From contig NZ_VRUA01000005.1 in NCBI RefSeq assembly GCF_008017535.1, positions 124,001 through 188,000 on the forward strand: a stretch of 64,000 nucleotides of DNA, given 5' to 3'. The position numbers were made by a program, and so were the translations under genes. This document shows, piece by piece, positions 51,060-60,616 of this stretch. Under the pieces are notes generated by a model. It ran no database searches. It saw only the letters and a program-made list of their open reading frames with translations, and had not been told where the DNA came from. The first letter of the stretch is position 1. The number at the start of each line of letters is the position of its first letter. The DNA is from Ottowia flava. GTDB taxonomy: Bacteria > Pseudomonadota > Gammaproteobacteria > Burkholderiales > Burkholderiaceae_C.

Positions 51060-53312
51060 TCAGGCGATCTTGAAACGCGCCACCGACTGGCGCAGTTCGT
51101 CGGCCATACGGGCCAGTTCGCGAACTTGGTTGGCCGTCGTCCGGGTGCTCTCGCCAGTCTGCTCCGTCACCGCAAAAATGTGCTGGATATTGCTAGCCAC
51201 CTCGTTCGCCTGACCGGCCTCCTTGGAAGCCGAAGACGAAATCTGTTCAATCAGGTCGGCCAGCTTGCGTGACACCTGGTCGATCTCGGACAGGGCCGTA
51301 CCAGCATTGTCCGACAGCCGTGCTCCTTCCACCACACCCTGCGTGGAGCGCTCCATGGCGGCCACCGCATCCTGCGTGTCCGTCTGAATCGCCTTCACCA
51401 GCGCTGCAATCTGTCGCGTGGCGTCGCCAGAGCGCTCGGCCAGTCGCTGAACCTCTTCTGCAACCACCGAGAAGCCTCGGCCTGCTTCACCGGCAGACGC
51501 GGCCTGGATGGCAGCGTTCAGTGCCAACACGTTCGTCTGCTCCGTAATGTCGGCAATCAGTTCGGTGATTTCACCAATCTCCTGCGACGATTCGCCCAGC
51601 CGCTTGATCCGCTTGGACGTTTCCTGAATTTGGTCGCGAATGGCATTCATACCGCCGATGGCGTTCTGCACCGCGGTCAGGCCCGATTCTGCGGCCATCA
51701 GAGATTGGCGAGCCACCGAAGCCGACTCCTGCGCCTGAGAGGACACGTCGTTAATGCGTGCTGCCATGTCCAGAACCGACTGGCCGGTTTCGCGAATTTC
51801 GCGCAGCTGCTCGGTCGACGTGGCGAGCAGTTCGGTCGACGTGGATTCCACACGCGACGTCGTCTGGGCAACTCGTGTTGCCGTGCTCTGCACGTTGCCC
51901 ACCAGTGAGCGCAGTTCCTCCACCGTGTAGTTCACGGAGTCTGCGATGGCACCAGTAATGTCTTCAGTCACCGTGGCTTCCTGCGTCAGATCGCCTTCGG
52001 CCACCGTCTGCAACTCGTTCATCAGGCGAAGAATGGCAGCCTGGTTGGCGTCGTTGACGCGCTTGCTTTCCTGCTGCTGCTGCTCAGCAGAGTGGCGCTG
52101 CAGTTCTGCCAGTCCCTGGCGTTGTCGACTTTCACGCAACTGCACGTAACCGAAGCCCACCGCAGCAAGCACGGCTACCAGTGCAGGCACCACCAGCATA
52201 AGGAAGCTTTCCCAACTCAAACCAGATGCCGACGACAGGCTGGTCTGCAGGGCTTCCAGGTCTTTGCGCAATGGTTCGCTGTCGGCGACCACGGCGGTCT
52301 GTGCTTCGCGCGCAGACACCAAGCCCTGCAGGTTGCCTAGGATGCCGCCGGCCAAAGTACGCGTTTCCTCGTACATCTTCAGCAGCGCACCCAGACGCTC
52401 GCGGGTCTGTTCGTCACGTGCCGGGGCCAGACGCAGTTCCTGACTGCCGTCCAGCAGGCCCTGGGCGATTTCCCTGAAGGAGTTCAGATCCTTGCCCAAC
52501 AGGAACACGGCCTCGGGGCTCACGCCTTCCATAGTCATGAATTCGTTGGCAGACTTGCCGATGCGCTGGGTCAACATCACCAGCTGGCCGGCAGCCGAAA
52601 TTTCGGCAGGCGGGGCATTCTGTTGCAGCTTCAGCGAGGAGATGGTTTCGGCCACCTCGAGCAGATCAGACGACTGGCGCCCCACCGAACGCAATGAGGA
52701 ACCAACCTGGGTCAGGGTTTTTTGCTGGCCGAGCACCACTGCAGCATTCTTATCGGCACGGTCTACCAGCGTAGATATCTTGCTCAACGCATCAGCGTGG
52801 CTGGCATCCAGCGGCGTCACCATGGCATTGCCGCTCTTGAGACCCTCGACGTTGCTCGTGAGCGCTGCCGAACTCTCCTTCAGTTCCGCAAAAGCTTCTG
52901 GGCTACCGACCAGCGCCTGCGACACCGACTTCGCCACCCGTTGCGACTGCATCAGCGCCTGGCCCGTTGCACCCACCTGCGCAGCGGCGCGGTTGGTCTG
53001 CGATACCACCCAATACACCGCCGCCGTCAGCACGAGGAACGACAGCACCAGGAGGATCGAAAGAATTCGCTGGTGCTGCGCGGCAGTGCGCGTACCGAGT
53101 ACCGGGACCGCGAACACCTCCTCATTCGACACGGGCTGCTCGTCGGGCTCCTCCATGGCCGAAATCATGACGGTGCTGTCCATAGGAACGCGCGATTCAT
53201 AGTCAGACGCCGGTGGCGCCACGCGCGCGCCATCCTGCATGGCGAGTTCCTCGCCTTGGGCGAGGCCATCCTGCGGCTTTTTCTTGAACAGATTGGAAAG
53301 AGGGTTTGCCAT
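51060..53312 (-). CDS. pilJ: PilJ methyl-accepting chemotaxis protein
   Basis: Membrane receptor of the Pil-Chp system, 750 residues. Two membrane segments (about 82-102, [21 protein letters not shown] split as [10 protein letters not shown] and [11 protein letters not shown]; and about 367-388) enclose a periplasmic PilJ domain that in Pseudomonas senses pilin or surface contact. The cytoplasmic part has a HAMP-like start and an MCP signalling hairpin with [20 protein letters not shown]. Nineteen bases separate it from pilI. No CheR-type pilK gene is nearby. Confidence 0.94.
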   Translation of the reverse strand: MANPLSNLFKKKPQDGLAQGEELAMQDGARVAPPASDYESRVPMDSTVMISAMEEPDEQPVSNEEVFAVPVLGTRTAAQHQRILSILLVLSFLVLTAAVYWVVSQTNRAAAQVGATGQALMQSQRVAKSVSQALVGSPEAFAELKESSAALTSNVEGLKSGNAMVTPLDASHADALSKISTLVDRADKNAAVVLGQQKTLTQVGSSLRSVGRQSSDLLEVAETISSLKLQQNAPPAEISAAGQLVMLTQRIGKSANEFMTMEGVSPEAVFLLGKDLNSFREIAQGLLDGSQELRLAPARDEQTRERLGALLKMYEETRTLAGGILGNLQGLVSAREAQTAVVADSEPLRKDLEALQTSLSSASGLSWESFLMLVVPALVAVLAAVGFGYVQLRESRQRQGLAELQRHSAEQQQQESKRVNDANQAAILRLMNELQTVAEGDLTQEATVTEDITGAIADSVNYTVEELRSLVGNVQSTATRVAQTTSRVESTSTELLATSTEQLREIRETGQSVLDMAARINDVSSQAQESASVARQSLMAAESGLTAVQNAIGGMNAIRDQIQETSKRIKRLGESSQEIGEITELIADITEQTNVLALNAAIQAASAGEAGRGFSVVAEEVQRLAERSGDATRQIAALVKAIQTDTQDAVAAMERSTQGVVEGARLSDNAGTALSEIDQVSRKLADLIEQISSSASKEAGQANEVASNIQHIFAVTEQTGESTRTTANQVRELARMADELRQSVARFKIA

Positions 53313-53330
53313 GATGAAACCTTGGATTAA

Positions 53331-53861
53331 CTAGACGCCAATACCGAGAAACGGCTGATGCTGTGACAGAGCCTGCAGGTTGATTTCCTGCCACTGGGCG
53401 CCATCCAGATCGATGAAGGTTGGACCGAAATAAGGCGGCAACTCTCCGTCCGCCGGGGACGACGAAGCGAATGCCTCTGCCGTGCGCAAGCCCTGGAGTC
53501 GGTCGACGAGCACTGCGCAGTTGGTATCCAGCATGGGATTCAGGGCCACCAGGCGCGACTGGGAGAGTTCCAGTTCGCTGCGCCGGATCGCGTCGCCGGC
53601 TTCGACAAACGCGGCCAGATCCACCACACCATGCAATCCACCGCGCAGGTTGGCTACACCCAAGAACCACTCATGCGTGTAGGGCACCGATTGGACGTCG
53701 GTCCACGAAAATATCTCGCCAGCGTGGCTGAGAGGAAACAACAGGCGCCGGGAGCCGGCCTCGACGGCCAGCCATGACGCCGACACACCCGACATGCGCG
53801 CGGATTGAAGGCGTTGAGCCAGACGGCTCTGGAATTCCCGAAGGGCCTGCTTGTTCGACAT
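53331..53861 (-). CDS. pilI: PilI CheW-type coupling protein
   Basis: CheW-domain adaptor linking PilJ to ChpA, 176 residues. Typical segments: LFPLSHAGEIFSWTDVQSVPY, in part, and WFLGVANLRGGLHGVVDLAAF. It follows pilH by seven bases in the same transcription unit. Confidence 0.92.
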   Translation of the reverse strand: MSNKQALREFQSRLAQRLQSARMSGVSASWLAVEAGSRRLLFPLSHAGEIFSWTDVQSVPYTHEWFLGVANLRGGLHGVVDLAAFVEAGDAIRRSELELSQSRLVALNPMLDTNCAVLVDRLQGLRTAEAFASSSPADGELPPYFGPTFIDLDGAQWQEINLQALSQHQPFLGIGV

Positions 53862-53868
53862 GCCGCAA

Positions 53869-54234
53869 TCAGCCCAGCGCCTTGATCTTGGCCATCAACT
53901 CGGCCTGATCCACCGGCTTGGTGATGTAGTCGCGTGCGCCTTGGCGCATGCCCCAGACGCGGTCGGTTTCCTGGTTCTTGCTGGTACACATGATGATGGG
54001 CACGTCGGCAAACCTGGGGTCGCGGGCAATCGCCCGGGTAAGCTGAAAGCCGTTCTGGCCGGGCATCACCACATCCATCAGAATCAGGTCGGGTTTGGCC
54101 GCCTCCAGGCGGCGGTGCGCATCCTCTGCGTTCTCGGCCGACGTCACGCTGTAGCCAGCCTTCTTGAGCATCTCGCTCAGGAACATGATTTCCGTCTTGG
54201 AATCGTCCACGATCAGGACATTGCGAATCGTCAT
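53869..54234 (-). CDS. pilH: PilH response regulator
   Basis: Single-domain CheY-like receiver, 121 residues. Acidic pocket VLIVDDSKTE, phosphoacceptor aspartate in PDLILMDVVMPG, conserved lysine in YITKPVDQ. In the Pil-Chp system PilH limits signal flow or supports retraction, together with PilG. Eleven bases separate it from pilG. Confidence 0.93.
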   Translation of the reverse strand: MTIRNVLIVDDSKTEIMFLSEMLKKAGYSVTSAENAEDAHRRLEAAKPDLILMDVVMPGQNGFQLTRAIARDPRFADVPIIMCTSKNQETDRVWGMRQGARDYITKPVDQAELMAKIKALG

Positions 54235-54245
54235 TTCAGTTCTCC

Positions 54246-54620
54246 TCAGTTCGCCGCGCCAAACTGCTCTACCGCCTGCAGCAGTTGGTCCTTGGTAAAT
54301 GGCTTGGTCAGGTAGTCCTGCGAGCCCACCATCCGACCTCTGGCCTTGTCGAAGACGCCATCTTTGGACGACAGCATGACAATGGGCGTAGCGGAGAACT
54401 TTTCGTTACGCTTGATGATCGCGCAGGTCTGGTAACCATCCAAGCGTGGCATCAGGATGTCGCAGAAGATCAGATCGGGCTGGGCATCGTTGACCTTGGC
54501 CAGCGCATCGAAGCCATCCTCCGCAAGCATGACCTCATGGCCACCCTGCTTGAGGAAAATCTCGGCGCTGCGCCGAATGGTGTTGCTGTCATCAATGACG
54601 AGCACGCGCTTTTGAGCCAT
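54246..54620 (-). CDS. pilG: PilG response regulator
   Basis: Single-domain CheY-like receiver, 124 residues, that in Pseudomonas promotes pilus extension. Acidic pocket VLVIDDSNTIRRSAE, phosphoacceptor aspartate in PDLIFCDILMPRLDG, lysine in YLTKPFTKD. ATG 54620 has GAGGG six bases upstream; the 20-residue extension to 54680 is not conserved. First gene of the array. Confidence 0.94.
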   Translation of the reverse strand: MAQKRVLVIDDSNTIRRSAEIFLKQGGHEVMLAEDGFDALAKVNDAQPDLIFCDILMPRLDGYQTCAIIKRNEKFSATPIVMLSSKDGVFDKARGRMVGSQDYLTKPFTKDQLLQAVEQFGAAN

Positions 54621-54693
54621 TGAACCCTCACGACCTTGTTTCTGTACCGGGTGACCGAAGCCAGCCGCCCTTACCTGCACACAGAACCAGACC

Positions 54694-54710
54694 GAGCTCC
54701 TGGGGAGCTC
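54694..54710 (-). other. Hairpin overlapping the rubredoxin stop codon
   Basis: GAGCTCC-tgg-GGAGCTC, a 7-bp stem with a 3-nt loop, and no following T tract on the minus strand. It may slow degradation or weakly terminate the rubredoxin transcript before pilG. Confidence 0.35.
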
Positions 54711-54879
54711 AGATCTGAACCATTTCGAAATCGTCCTTCCTGGCCCCGCACTCGGGGCAAGTCCAGTTCATGGGCACTTCCTCCCATGGCGTCCCTGGCG
54801 CGATACCATGATCGGGCGCGCCCTCACTCTCCTCGTAGAGCCAGCCGCAGATCAAACACATCCACGTCCTTGAATTCAT
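54709..54879 (-). CDS. Rubredoxin
   Basis: Small iron-sulfur electron carrier, 56 residues. Two cysteine pairs form the Fe(Cys)4 site: CLICGWLYEE and CPECGARKDDF, with IAPGTPWEEVP between, the classical rubredoxin layout. The reading frame is ATG 54879 to TGA 54709. It lies 88 bp before pilG and is divergent from thiD, a position it keeps in many Burkholderiales. Its redox partner is unknown. Confidence 0.95.
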   Translation of the reverse strand: MNSRTWMCLICGWLYEESEGAPDHGIAPGTPWEEVPMNWTCPECGARKDDFEMVQI

Positions 54880-54907
54880 TACAGCTTAAGTTGCACGTGC
54901 GTAGAAT
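54879..54907 (+). promoter_or_regulatory. Probable thiD promoter
   Basis: TTACAG, a 17-nt spacer and TAGAAT (54902-54907), about 72 bp before the thiD ATG. The -10 box is good, the -35 box weak. Confidence 0.4.
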
Positions 54908-54979
54908 GCAATTGATTGTATCCAGCGGTGTTGTAAGCGCTCGGCACTTTGTCGCATCAAGGCGCCGAAATACTGTCTG

Positions 54980-55936
54980 ATGTTGCCTGATGGCCTAATG
55001 CAAGTGATGCAACCGTCGCAAGATAACGACAAGTCAGCGCACACACCCGGCGAAGACACCCTTCCCTGTGTACTCAGCTTCAACGCCAACGACGCCGTGG
55101 GTGCTGGCGGCCTGACCAGCGACGCTCTGGTCATGGCCTCCATCGGCACGCATGCGCTGCCGGTGGCGACTGGCGCCTACCTGCGCGACACGCGCGACGC
55201 GTCCGGCTGGGTCGCGTTCCCCGCCTCCGCCATAGACGAGCAGGCGCGCGCGGTGGCGGAGGACGTCCCGCTGCAGACCATCAAGGTAGGTTTTCTGGGC
55301 AGCGCCGAAGCGGTGGCGATGGTGGCGGCGTTTGCTGCCGACTACGCCGACGTGCCTGTCATCGCCTTTCTGCCCGACCTGTCGTGGTGGGATGAGCCGG
55401 AGATCGAAACCTACCTTGACGCCCTGCGCGACCTGCTGCTGCCCCAGACCGCCGTGTTGGTGGGCAACAACACCACGCTGCGGCACTGGCTGCTGCCGGA
55501 GTCGACCACCGACCGGCGCGCCCGGCCCACCGAGCTGGCCCGCGCTGCCGCCGCGCACGGCGTGCCCTACCTGCTGGTCACGGGCCTGGCCCTGGAAGGC
55601 GACCGGGTCGGCAATGTGCTCGCCTCGCCGGATGCCGAACTGTTCAGCCAGGCCTTCGAGCGCATCGAAGCCGGCTTCATGGGCGCAGGCGATATCCTCT
55701 CGGCAGCCTTGGCGGCCCTGCTGGCCACTGGCAGCGAGCTGACGCATGCCACCGCCGAGGCACTGCAGTACCTGGACCAGGCGCTGGACCACGGTTTTCA
55801 CCCCGGCATGGGTCGCGCCGTAGCCGACCGCCTGTTCTGGGCCGAATCCGACGACCCGGCCGAGGCCGAGGGCGATGCCCCGCAGGGCGAACCCCCGATT
55901 CACATCCCCAACCCTTCCAATGACATCCAACACTGA
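54980..55936 (+). CDS. thiD: ThiD-like phosphomethylpyrimidine kinase family protein
   Basis: Ribokinase-fold kinase of the HMP-P kinase family, thiamine synthesis, 318 residues. The entry motif reads [19 protein letters not shown] where canonical ThiD has a GxDxSGGAGI-type motif; the C-terminal [18 protein letters not shown] anion-hole segment is present. The altered entry motif leaves some doubt about the exact substrate. ATG 54980 is the first start; ATG 55001 or 55010 are possible. It overlaps hemL by 17 bases, so the two are co-translated. Confidence 0.82.
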   Translation: MLPDGLMQVMQPSQDNDKSAHTPGEDTLPCVLSFNANDAVGAGGLTSDALVMASIGTHALPVATGAYLRDTRDASGWVAFPASAIDEQARAVAEDVPLQTIKVGFLGSAEAVAMVAAFAADYADVPVIAFLPDLSWWDEPEIETYLDALRDLLLPQTAVLVGNNTTLRHWLLPESTTDRRARPTELARAAAAHGVPYLLVTGLALEGDRVGNVLASPDAELFSQAFERIEAGFMGAGDILSAALAALLATGSELTHATAEALQYLDQALDHGFHPGMGRAVADRLFWAESDDPAEAEGDAPQGEPPIHIPNPSNDIQH

Positions 55937-57233
55937 TCTGAACGACGCCCTGATGGCGCGCGCGCGCCTCGTGATCCCGGGCGGCGTCAACTCACCCGTG
56001 CGCGCCTTCCGCGCCGTGGGCGGCACGCCCCGCTTCGTGCAGCGCGCCCACGGCGCCTATTTCTGGGACGCCAACGACCAGCGCTACATCGACTACATCG
56101 GCTCCTGGGGCCCGATGATCCTGGGCCACGGCCACCCGGCTGTGCTGGAAGCCGTGCGCAAGGCGGCCGAACAAGGCTTTTCGTTCGGCGCGCCGACCGA
56201 GCGCGAGATCGAGCTGGCCGAGGAAATCCTCTCGCTCGTGCCGTCGATGGAGATGGTGCGCCTGGTCAGCTCCGGCACCGAGGCCGGCATGAGCGCCATC
56301 CGCCTGGCGCGCGGCGCCACCGGCCGCGACAAGATCATCAAGTTCGAGGGCTGCTACCACGGCCACGCCGATGCGCTGCTGGTCAAGGCCGGCTCGGGTC
56401 TGGCGACCTTCGGCAACCCCACCAGCGCCGGTGTACCGCCCGAAGTGGTGCAGCACACCCTGGTGCTCGAGTACAACAACGTCGCCCAGCTGGAGGAGGC
56501 CTTTGCCGAGCACGGCCCTGCCATCGCCGGCCTGATCATGGAGCCGATCGCCGGGAATATGAACTTCGTGCGCGCCAGCGTCGAATTCACCCGCCGCTGC
56601 CGCGAGCTGTGCACCCAGCACGGCGCGCTGCTGATCTACGACGAGGTCATGACCGGCTGCCGCGTCGCCCTGGGCAGCGCGCAAAGCGTGTACGCGCAGG
56701 CGATCCCCGGCTTCGAGCCCGACATCACCGTCATGGGCAAGGTCATCGGCGGCGGCATGCCGCTGGCGGCCTTCGGCGGCAAGCGCAGCGTCATGGAACA
56801 GCTCGCGCCGCTCGGCCCCGTTTACCAAGCCGGCACGCTGTCGGGCAACCCCGTCGCCACCGCCTGCGGCCTGGCCACGCTGCGCGAGATCAAGCGCCCG
56901 GGCTTCTTCGAGTCGCTCAGCGCCAAGACGCAGCGCCTGGTCGACGGCCTGAAAACCGTCGCCGCCGAAGAAGGCGTGCCCTTCGTGGCCGACTGTCAGG
57001 GCGGCATGTTCGGCTTCTTCCTGCTGCCCACGCTGCCGCAGAACTACACCGAAGTCATGAAGAGCAACGGCGAGCACTTCAACCAGCTGTTCCACGCCCT
57101 GCTCGACCGCGGCGTGTACATCGCCCCGGCGCTGTACGAGGCGGGCTTCGTGAGCGGCGCCCACAGCGACGCAGACATCGACGCCACCCTGGACGCGGCA
57201 CGCGAAGCCTTCCGAGAACTACCAAAAGCATAG
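55920..57233 (+). CDS. hemL: Glutamate-1-semialdehyde 2,1-aminomutase
   Basis: PLP enzyme forming 5-aminolevulinate in tetrapyrrole synthesis, 437 residues. PLP lysine K274 in [49 protein letters not shown] and FDEVMTG-like [10 protein letters not shown] motifs are intact. ATG 55920 gives the conserved [20 protein letters not shown] start. Its stop codon TAG is part of an A repeat that begins with AAAAGCATAGCTGGCC. Confidence 0.96.
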   Translation: MTSNTDLNDALMARARLVIPGGVNSPVRAFRAVGGTPRFVQRAHGAYFWDANDQRYIDYIGSWGPMILGHGHPAVLEAVRKAAEQGFSFGAPTEREIELAEEILSLVPSMEMVRLVSSGTEAGMSAIRLARGATGRDKIIKFEGCYHGHADALLVKAGSGLATFGNPTSAGVPPEVVQHTLVLEYNNVAQLEEAFAEHGPAIAGLIMEPIAGNMNFVRASVEFTRRCRELCTQHGALLIYDEVMTGCRVALGSAQSVYAQAIPGFEPDITVMGKVIGGGMPLAAFGGKRSVMEQLAPLGPVYQAGTLSGNPVATACGLATLREIKRPGFFESLSAKTQRLVDGLKTVAAEEGVPFVADCQGGMFGFFLLPTLPQNYTEVMKSNGEHFNQLFHALLDRGVYIAPALYEAGFVSGAHSDADIDATLDAAREAFRELPKA

Positions 57234-57275
57234 CTGGCCGCGCAGTTGGTTGTAGGGCTGACGGCCAAAAAGACC
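57223..57275 (+). repeat. Repeat A copy 14, supplying the hemL stop
   Basis: CATAGCTGGCCGCGCAGTTG, GTTGTAGGGCTGACGGCC and AAAAAGACCACTTG. The TAG of CATAGCTG is the hemL stop codon. Confidence 0.8.
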
Positions 57276-57410
57276 ACTTGATCGATCCTTGGCCAGCATC
57301 TCCGGCCTTGCCCATTCACCGCGCCACGTGCGGCCCGCCACAAGCCGCCAGTGCGCGGGCAGCGCCGCCGAGGCGCCAGCCAACGAGCGACCGCGTCAAG
57401 CGGTGCGCTT

Positions 57411-57462
57411 CAAAATAGCTAGCGGACCGCGCAGGTGGTTGTAGGGTCGAGGCGAATTTTCC
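57411..57462 (+). repeat. Repeat A copy 15
   Basis: AAAATAGCTAGCGGACCGCG, CAGGTGGTTGTAGGGTCGAG and GCGAATTTTCCC. Confidence 0.8.
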
Positions 57463-57563
57463 CTTGCACCCGCAGCCGGAGCGCCGCGCCCTTTCGCGTC
57501 GCAACGCGCGCCAACCACGCGTCCTGCACCGCGCACGCCGATCGCACGCCGCATCGCGCATCT

Positions 57564-57625
57564 GCTTCCAATAGCGTAGCTGCTCGCGCAGATGGTTGTA
57601 GGGCCACAGGCTCATTTCATTGTCA
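57564..57625 (+). repeat. Repeat A copy 16
   Basis: TGCTTCCAATAGCGTAGCTG, CTCGCGCAGATGGTTGTAGG, GCCACAGGCTCATTTCATTG. Close to the consensus. Confidence 0.8.
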
Positions 57626-57802
57626 ACCTGCGTTAGCCCAACGCGCCGCCCCACGCTTCGCCCGGCCTTATTTCGCAGTCCGAGCCCAGCAGCGTTGCGC
57701 GCCGCGCCGAGCGCGTGATTTTGTCGACGTTCGCGCGCAACAGTGGGCCACAGCGGGCGGCCGATTGGGTATGCTGCGGCGACTTCGCCCAAAGGTAACC
57801 GA

Positions 57803-58357
57803 ATGAAAACACCCGCTCTGCTTCTGCTGGCCGCGCTGATGGCCGTTTCCACCGCCGCGCCTGCCAAAGGCATCAAGATCCGCAGCGGCGGATCGCACCA
57901 CAGCACCTCACACAGCGAGCCGTCCACTTCAATCCACCTGCCGCGCACGCACACCAACAGCCCGTCGGAGGCGGCGCCCAGCGAGGCCAGTCAGCAGGCC
58001 GCCGCACAAGCCGCCAGTGTGCAAGCCGAAGCCAAGGCCAAGCGCGCCGCTGCGATGAACGAGCGCCTCAACGCCGAGTTGGCCGCGCAGCGCGCCGCCA
58101 CTCCAGCCGCCGCGCCGGTCGGCACCCTCATGGCCAAGGCGCCGGCCGCGGAGCCCGTGACACTGGCCGCCAACGAAAAACGCCTGACCCAACCCGTCGC
58201 CGTGGGCAAAGTCGCCGCCATCACGCCCGCCGCTGGCGCGGACATCACCACCCTGGTGCCACGCGATTCATCCCAACGGCACAACAACGACCTGCGTCGC
58301 GACGACCGCTACAACGGCCGCGGCGTGAACTGCTCGCTGTACCCGTCGCGCTGCTGA
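57803..58357 (+). CDS. Hypothetical exported Ala-rich protein
   Basis: 184 residues, not recognised. Signal peptide KTPALLLLAALMAVSTAAPA, then a His/Ser/Thr-rich stretch (GGSHHSTSHSEPSTS), an Ala/Gln/Lys-rich probable coiled coil (about 70-110), a Pro/Ala/Val-rich part and a polar C-terminus with two cysteines (NCSLYPSRC). ATG 57803 has AAGG nine bases upstream. It stands alone between a repeat-rich gap and a terminator. Composition supports a real secreted protein; no function can be assigned. Confidence 0.7.
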   Translation: MKTPALLLLAALMAVSTAAPAKGIKIRSGGSHHSTSHSEPSTSIHLPRTHTNSPSEAAPSEASQQAAAQAASVQAEAKAKRAAAMNERLNAELAAQRAATPAAAPVGTLMAKAPAAEPVTLAANEKRLTQPVAVGKVAAITPAAGADITTLVPRDSSQRHNNDLRRDDRYNGRGVNCSLYPSRC

Positions 58358-58395
58358 GCGCACGGCCTGGCCCCGAGCTGATCGCACCCTTCCAA

Positions 58396-58426
58396 GAAAA
58401 AGAACGGCCCAGCCGCTCTTTTTTTG
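58396..58426. terminator. Terminator between the hypothetical gene and purH
   Basis: AAGA-A-CGGC-cca-GCCG-C-TCTT with one mismatch, followed by a T run on the plus strand and preceded by A-rich sequence, so it may work in both directions between these convergent genes. Confidence 0.75.
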
Positions 58427-58478
58427 TGAGCTGCTTGCGCAGGTGGCTCTAGCGCTGCAGCCCGATTTGGCTTAAAAA
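58421..58478 (+). repeat. Repeat A copy 17
   Basis: GTGAGCTGCTTGCGCAGGTG, GCTCTAGCGCTGCAGCCCGA, TTTGGCTTAAAAAT. Its right end abuts the purH stop codon. Confidence 0.8.
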
Positions 58479-60083
58479 TTAATGGCGGAAGTGCCGCACG
58501 CGCGTGAACACCATGGCCACGCCGCGCTCATTCGCGGCGTCGATCACCTCCTGGTCGCGCATTGAGCCGCCGGGCTGGATCACGCAGCTCGCACCCTGGT
58601 CGATCACCACATCCAGCCCGTCGCGGAACGGGAAGAAGGCGTCGCTCGCCACGGCTGAGCCCTGCAGCGACAGATCGGCGTGCTGCGCCTTGATGCTGGC
58701 GATGCGCGCCGAATCCAGGCGGCTCATCTGGCCGGCGCCCACGCCCAGCGTCATGCCGTCCTTGCAGAAGACGATGGCGTTGCTCTTGACGAACTGGGCG
58801 ACCTGCCAGGCGAACAGCAGGTCCTGGATTTGCTGCGGCGTGGGCTGCAGCTTCGTGACCACTTCCAGGTCGCTGGCTTTCAGGTCGTGGAAGTCGGCGG
58901 TCTGGATCAAGAGGCCCGAGCCGACGCGCTTGACGTCCATCGCGTTCTGCCCGCGCGCCCAGGGCGTGTCGCCGTCGCGCTGCACGCCGTCGAGCGAAAT
59001 CTGCAGCAGCCGCACATTGGCCTTGGCCGCAAAGACGGCGCGCGCCTCTGGGCTGAAGTCGGGCGCCATCAGCACTTCGACAAACTGCTTGGACACGGCT
59101 TCGGCCGTGGCGCCGTCCACCGGCACGTTGAAGGCGATGATGCCGCCGAAGGCGCTGGTCGGGTCGGTCTGGAAGGCCTTCTGGTACGCGGCCAGCGCGC
59201 CGTCCGCCACCGCCACGCCGCAGGGGTTGGCGTGCTTGACGATCACGCAGGCGGGCTGCACGAATTGCTTGACGCATTCCCAGGCCGCGTCGCCGTCGGC
59301 GATGTTGTTGTAGCTCAGCTCCTTGCCCTGCAGCTGCGCGGCCGACACCAGCGAGCCCGGCGCCGGGTACAGGTCGCGGTAAAAGGCCGCCTGCTGGTGC
59401 GGGTTCTCGCCATAGCGCAGGTCCTGCAGCTTGATGAATCGCCCATTGCTTTGGGCAGGAAAAAGCGTTCTGACCGGCGCCCCGTCGGCGCTGCCAGCAT
59501 CGAATTCGATAGCAGACAGGTAATCGCTGATAGCCGCGTCGTAGTTGCTGATGCGGTTGAACGCGGCCACGGCCAGGCCGAAGCGCGTCTTGTCGGACAG
59601 CTTGCCGCCGCCCGCCTGCAGCTCGGCCAGCACGGGGGCGTACTGGCTGGCGTCGGTCAGCACGGCCACGTCTTTCCAGTTCTTGGCGGCGCTGCGCACC
59701 ATGGCCGGACCGCCGATGTCGATGTTCTCGATTGCGTCGGTCAGCGTGCAGCCGGGCTTGGCCACCGTCGCCTCAAAAGGGTACAGGTTGACCACCAGCA
59801 GATCGATCGTGCCGATGCCGTGCTGCGCCAGCGCATCCATGTGGGCCGGCACGTCGCGGCGCGCCAGCAAGCCGCCGTGCACCTTCGGGTGCAGCGTCTT
59901 CACGCGGCCGTCCAGCATCTCAGGGAACTGCGTCACCTCCGCCACCTCGGTCACCGGCAAGCCAGCGTCCTCCAGCAGCTTCGCCGTGCCGCCGGTCGAC
60001 AGCAAATTGAACCCCAGCGCCACCAAAGCAGCCGCGAAATCGGCCACGCCGGTCTTGTCGGAAACAGAAATCAGCGCATTCAT
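58479..60083 (-). CDS. purH: Bifunctional AICAR formyltransferase / IMP cyclohydrolase
   Basis: Catalyses the last two steps of IMP synthesis; 534 residues. N-terminal MGS-like cyclohydrolase domain ([49 protein letters not shown]) and C-terminal transformylase domain with the KHANPCGVA motif. ATG 60083 starts the conserved [10 protein letters not shown]. An A repeat lies 18 nt upstream and a B repeat before that, so the gap to fis is the composite stop-B-A-start type. Confidence 0.97.
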   Translation of the reverse strand: MNALISVSDKTGVADFAAALVALGFNLLSTGGTAKLLEDAGLPVTEVAEVTQFPEMLDGRVKTLHPKVHGGLLARRDVPAHMDALAQHGIGTIDLLVVNLYPFEATVAKPGCTLTDAIENIDIGGPAMVRSAAKNWKDVAVLTDASQYAPVLAELQAGGGKLSDKTRFGLAVAAFNRISNYDAAISDYLSAIEFDAGSADGAPVRTLFPAQSNGRFIKLQDLRYGENPHQQAAFYRDLYPAPGSLVSAAQLQGKELSYNNIADGDAAWECVKQFVQPACVIVKHANPCGVAVADGALAAYQKAFQTDPTSAFGGIIAFNVPVDGATAEAVSKQFVEVLMAPDFSPEARAVFAAKANVRLLQISLDGVQRDGDTPWARGQNAMDVKRVGSGLLIQTADFHDLKASDLEVVTKLQPTPQQIQDLLFAWQVAQFVKSNAIVFCKDGMTLGVGAGQMSRLDSARIASIKAQHADLSLQGSAVASDAFFPFRDGLDVVIDQGASCVIQPGGSMRDQEVIDAANERGVAMVFTRVRHFRH

Positions 60084-60100
60084 GCTTGAACCCGTATTAA

Positions 60101-60158
60101 GAACCAAATCAGCCGCTCGCCCTAGTGCAATCTGCGCAGGCAGCTATGAAATTAAAAG
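60101..60158 (-). repeat. Repeat A copy 18, upstream of purH
   Basis: Minus strand: TTTAATTTCATAGCTGCCTG, CGCAGATTGCACTAGGGCGA, GCGGCTGATTTGGTTCTTAA. Confidence 0.75.
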
Positions 60159-60199
60159 CAAATGGGCAAACCCGCACGCAATAACGTCGCCAGCCGACC

Positions 60200-60377
60200 C
60201 GCCCGCGCAAGCCCAGCCGCCGTCCGCATCGCACCACCGATCAAATGGCCGCGGAGCAGGCCAAGCCAACGAACGCCATGCCCGGACCTGCGCCGGGCAT
60301 TGGCGTTGTCCCCCCTCCCGCAGCGCGCAGCGCGGAGAGTGAGGGGGGAAGGCGCCGCCAGGCGACTCAGGGGGGGT
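60200..60377 (-). repeat. Repeat B copy 5
   Basis: Begins 5 nt after the fis stop with CCCCCCTGAGTCGCC on the minus strand; hairpin 60272-60307 with stem TGCCCGG/CCGGGCA flanked by AACGCC/GGCGTT; then GGCCTGCTCCGCGGCC and the CGGCTGGGCTTGCGCGGG end. Confidence 0.85.
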
Positions 60378-60382
60378 GCCCG

Positions 60383-60616
60383 TCATATCAACTTATGTTC
60401 GACCAGCTTCTTGCGCAGCGTATTGCGGTTCATCCCCAGCCACTCGGCCGCGCGCGACTGGTTCTGCCCTGCGTGCTGCATCACCACGTCCAGCAGTGGT
60501 TTCTCGACGACGCGCGTCACCATTTCATACAGGCCATCGGGCTCGATCCCGCGCAGGTCGCGAAAGTAGGCCTCCAGGCTCTCGCGCACGCAGGCTTCGA
60601 TGTGGTTCTTGCTCAT
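60383..60616 (-). CDS. fis: Fis-family DNA-binding protein
   Basis: Small nucleoid/regulatory protein of 77 residues with the Fis helix-turn-helix at the C-terminus (SRAAEWLGMNRNTLRKKL). Its ATG overlaps the dusB stop by four bases, the same dusB-fis coupling as in enterobacteria. The N-terminal beta-hairpin region is shorter than in E. coli Fis, so activator functions may differ. Confidence 0.93.
   Translation of the reverse strand: MSKNHIEACVRESLEAYFRDLRGIEPDGLYEMVTRVVEKPLLDVVMQHAGQNQSRAAEWLGMNRNTLRKKLVEHKLI

Larger units (their letters stand above)
57276..57802. other. Repeat-rich intergenic region after hemL
   Basis: With 57223-57275 this 570-bp gap carries three A repeats in the same orientation, spaced about 190 and 150 bp. 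No gene was recognised between them; the end (57740-57802) should hold the promoter of the secreted hypothetical gene. Confidence 0.5.

Noticed and set aside
57223-57625. CRISPR array from the three spaced repeats after hemL
   Set aside because: Repeats are degenerate, about 50-60 bp, spaced 150-190 bp and also scattered across the whole window; no cas genes.
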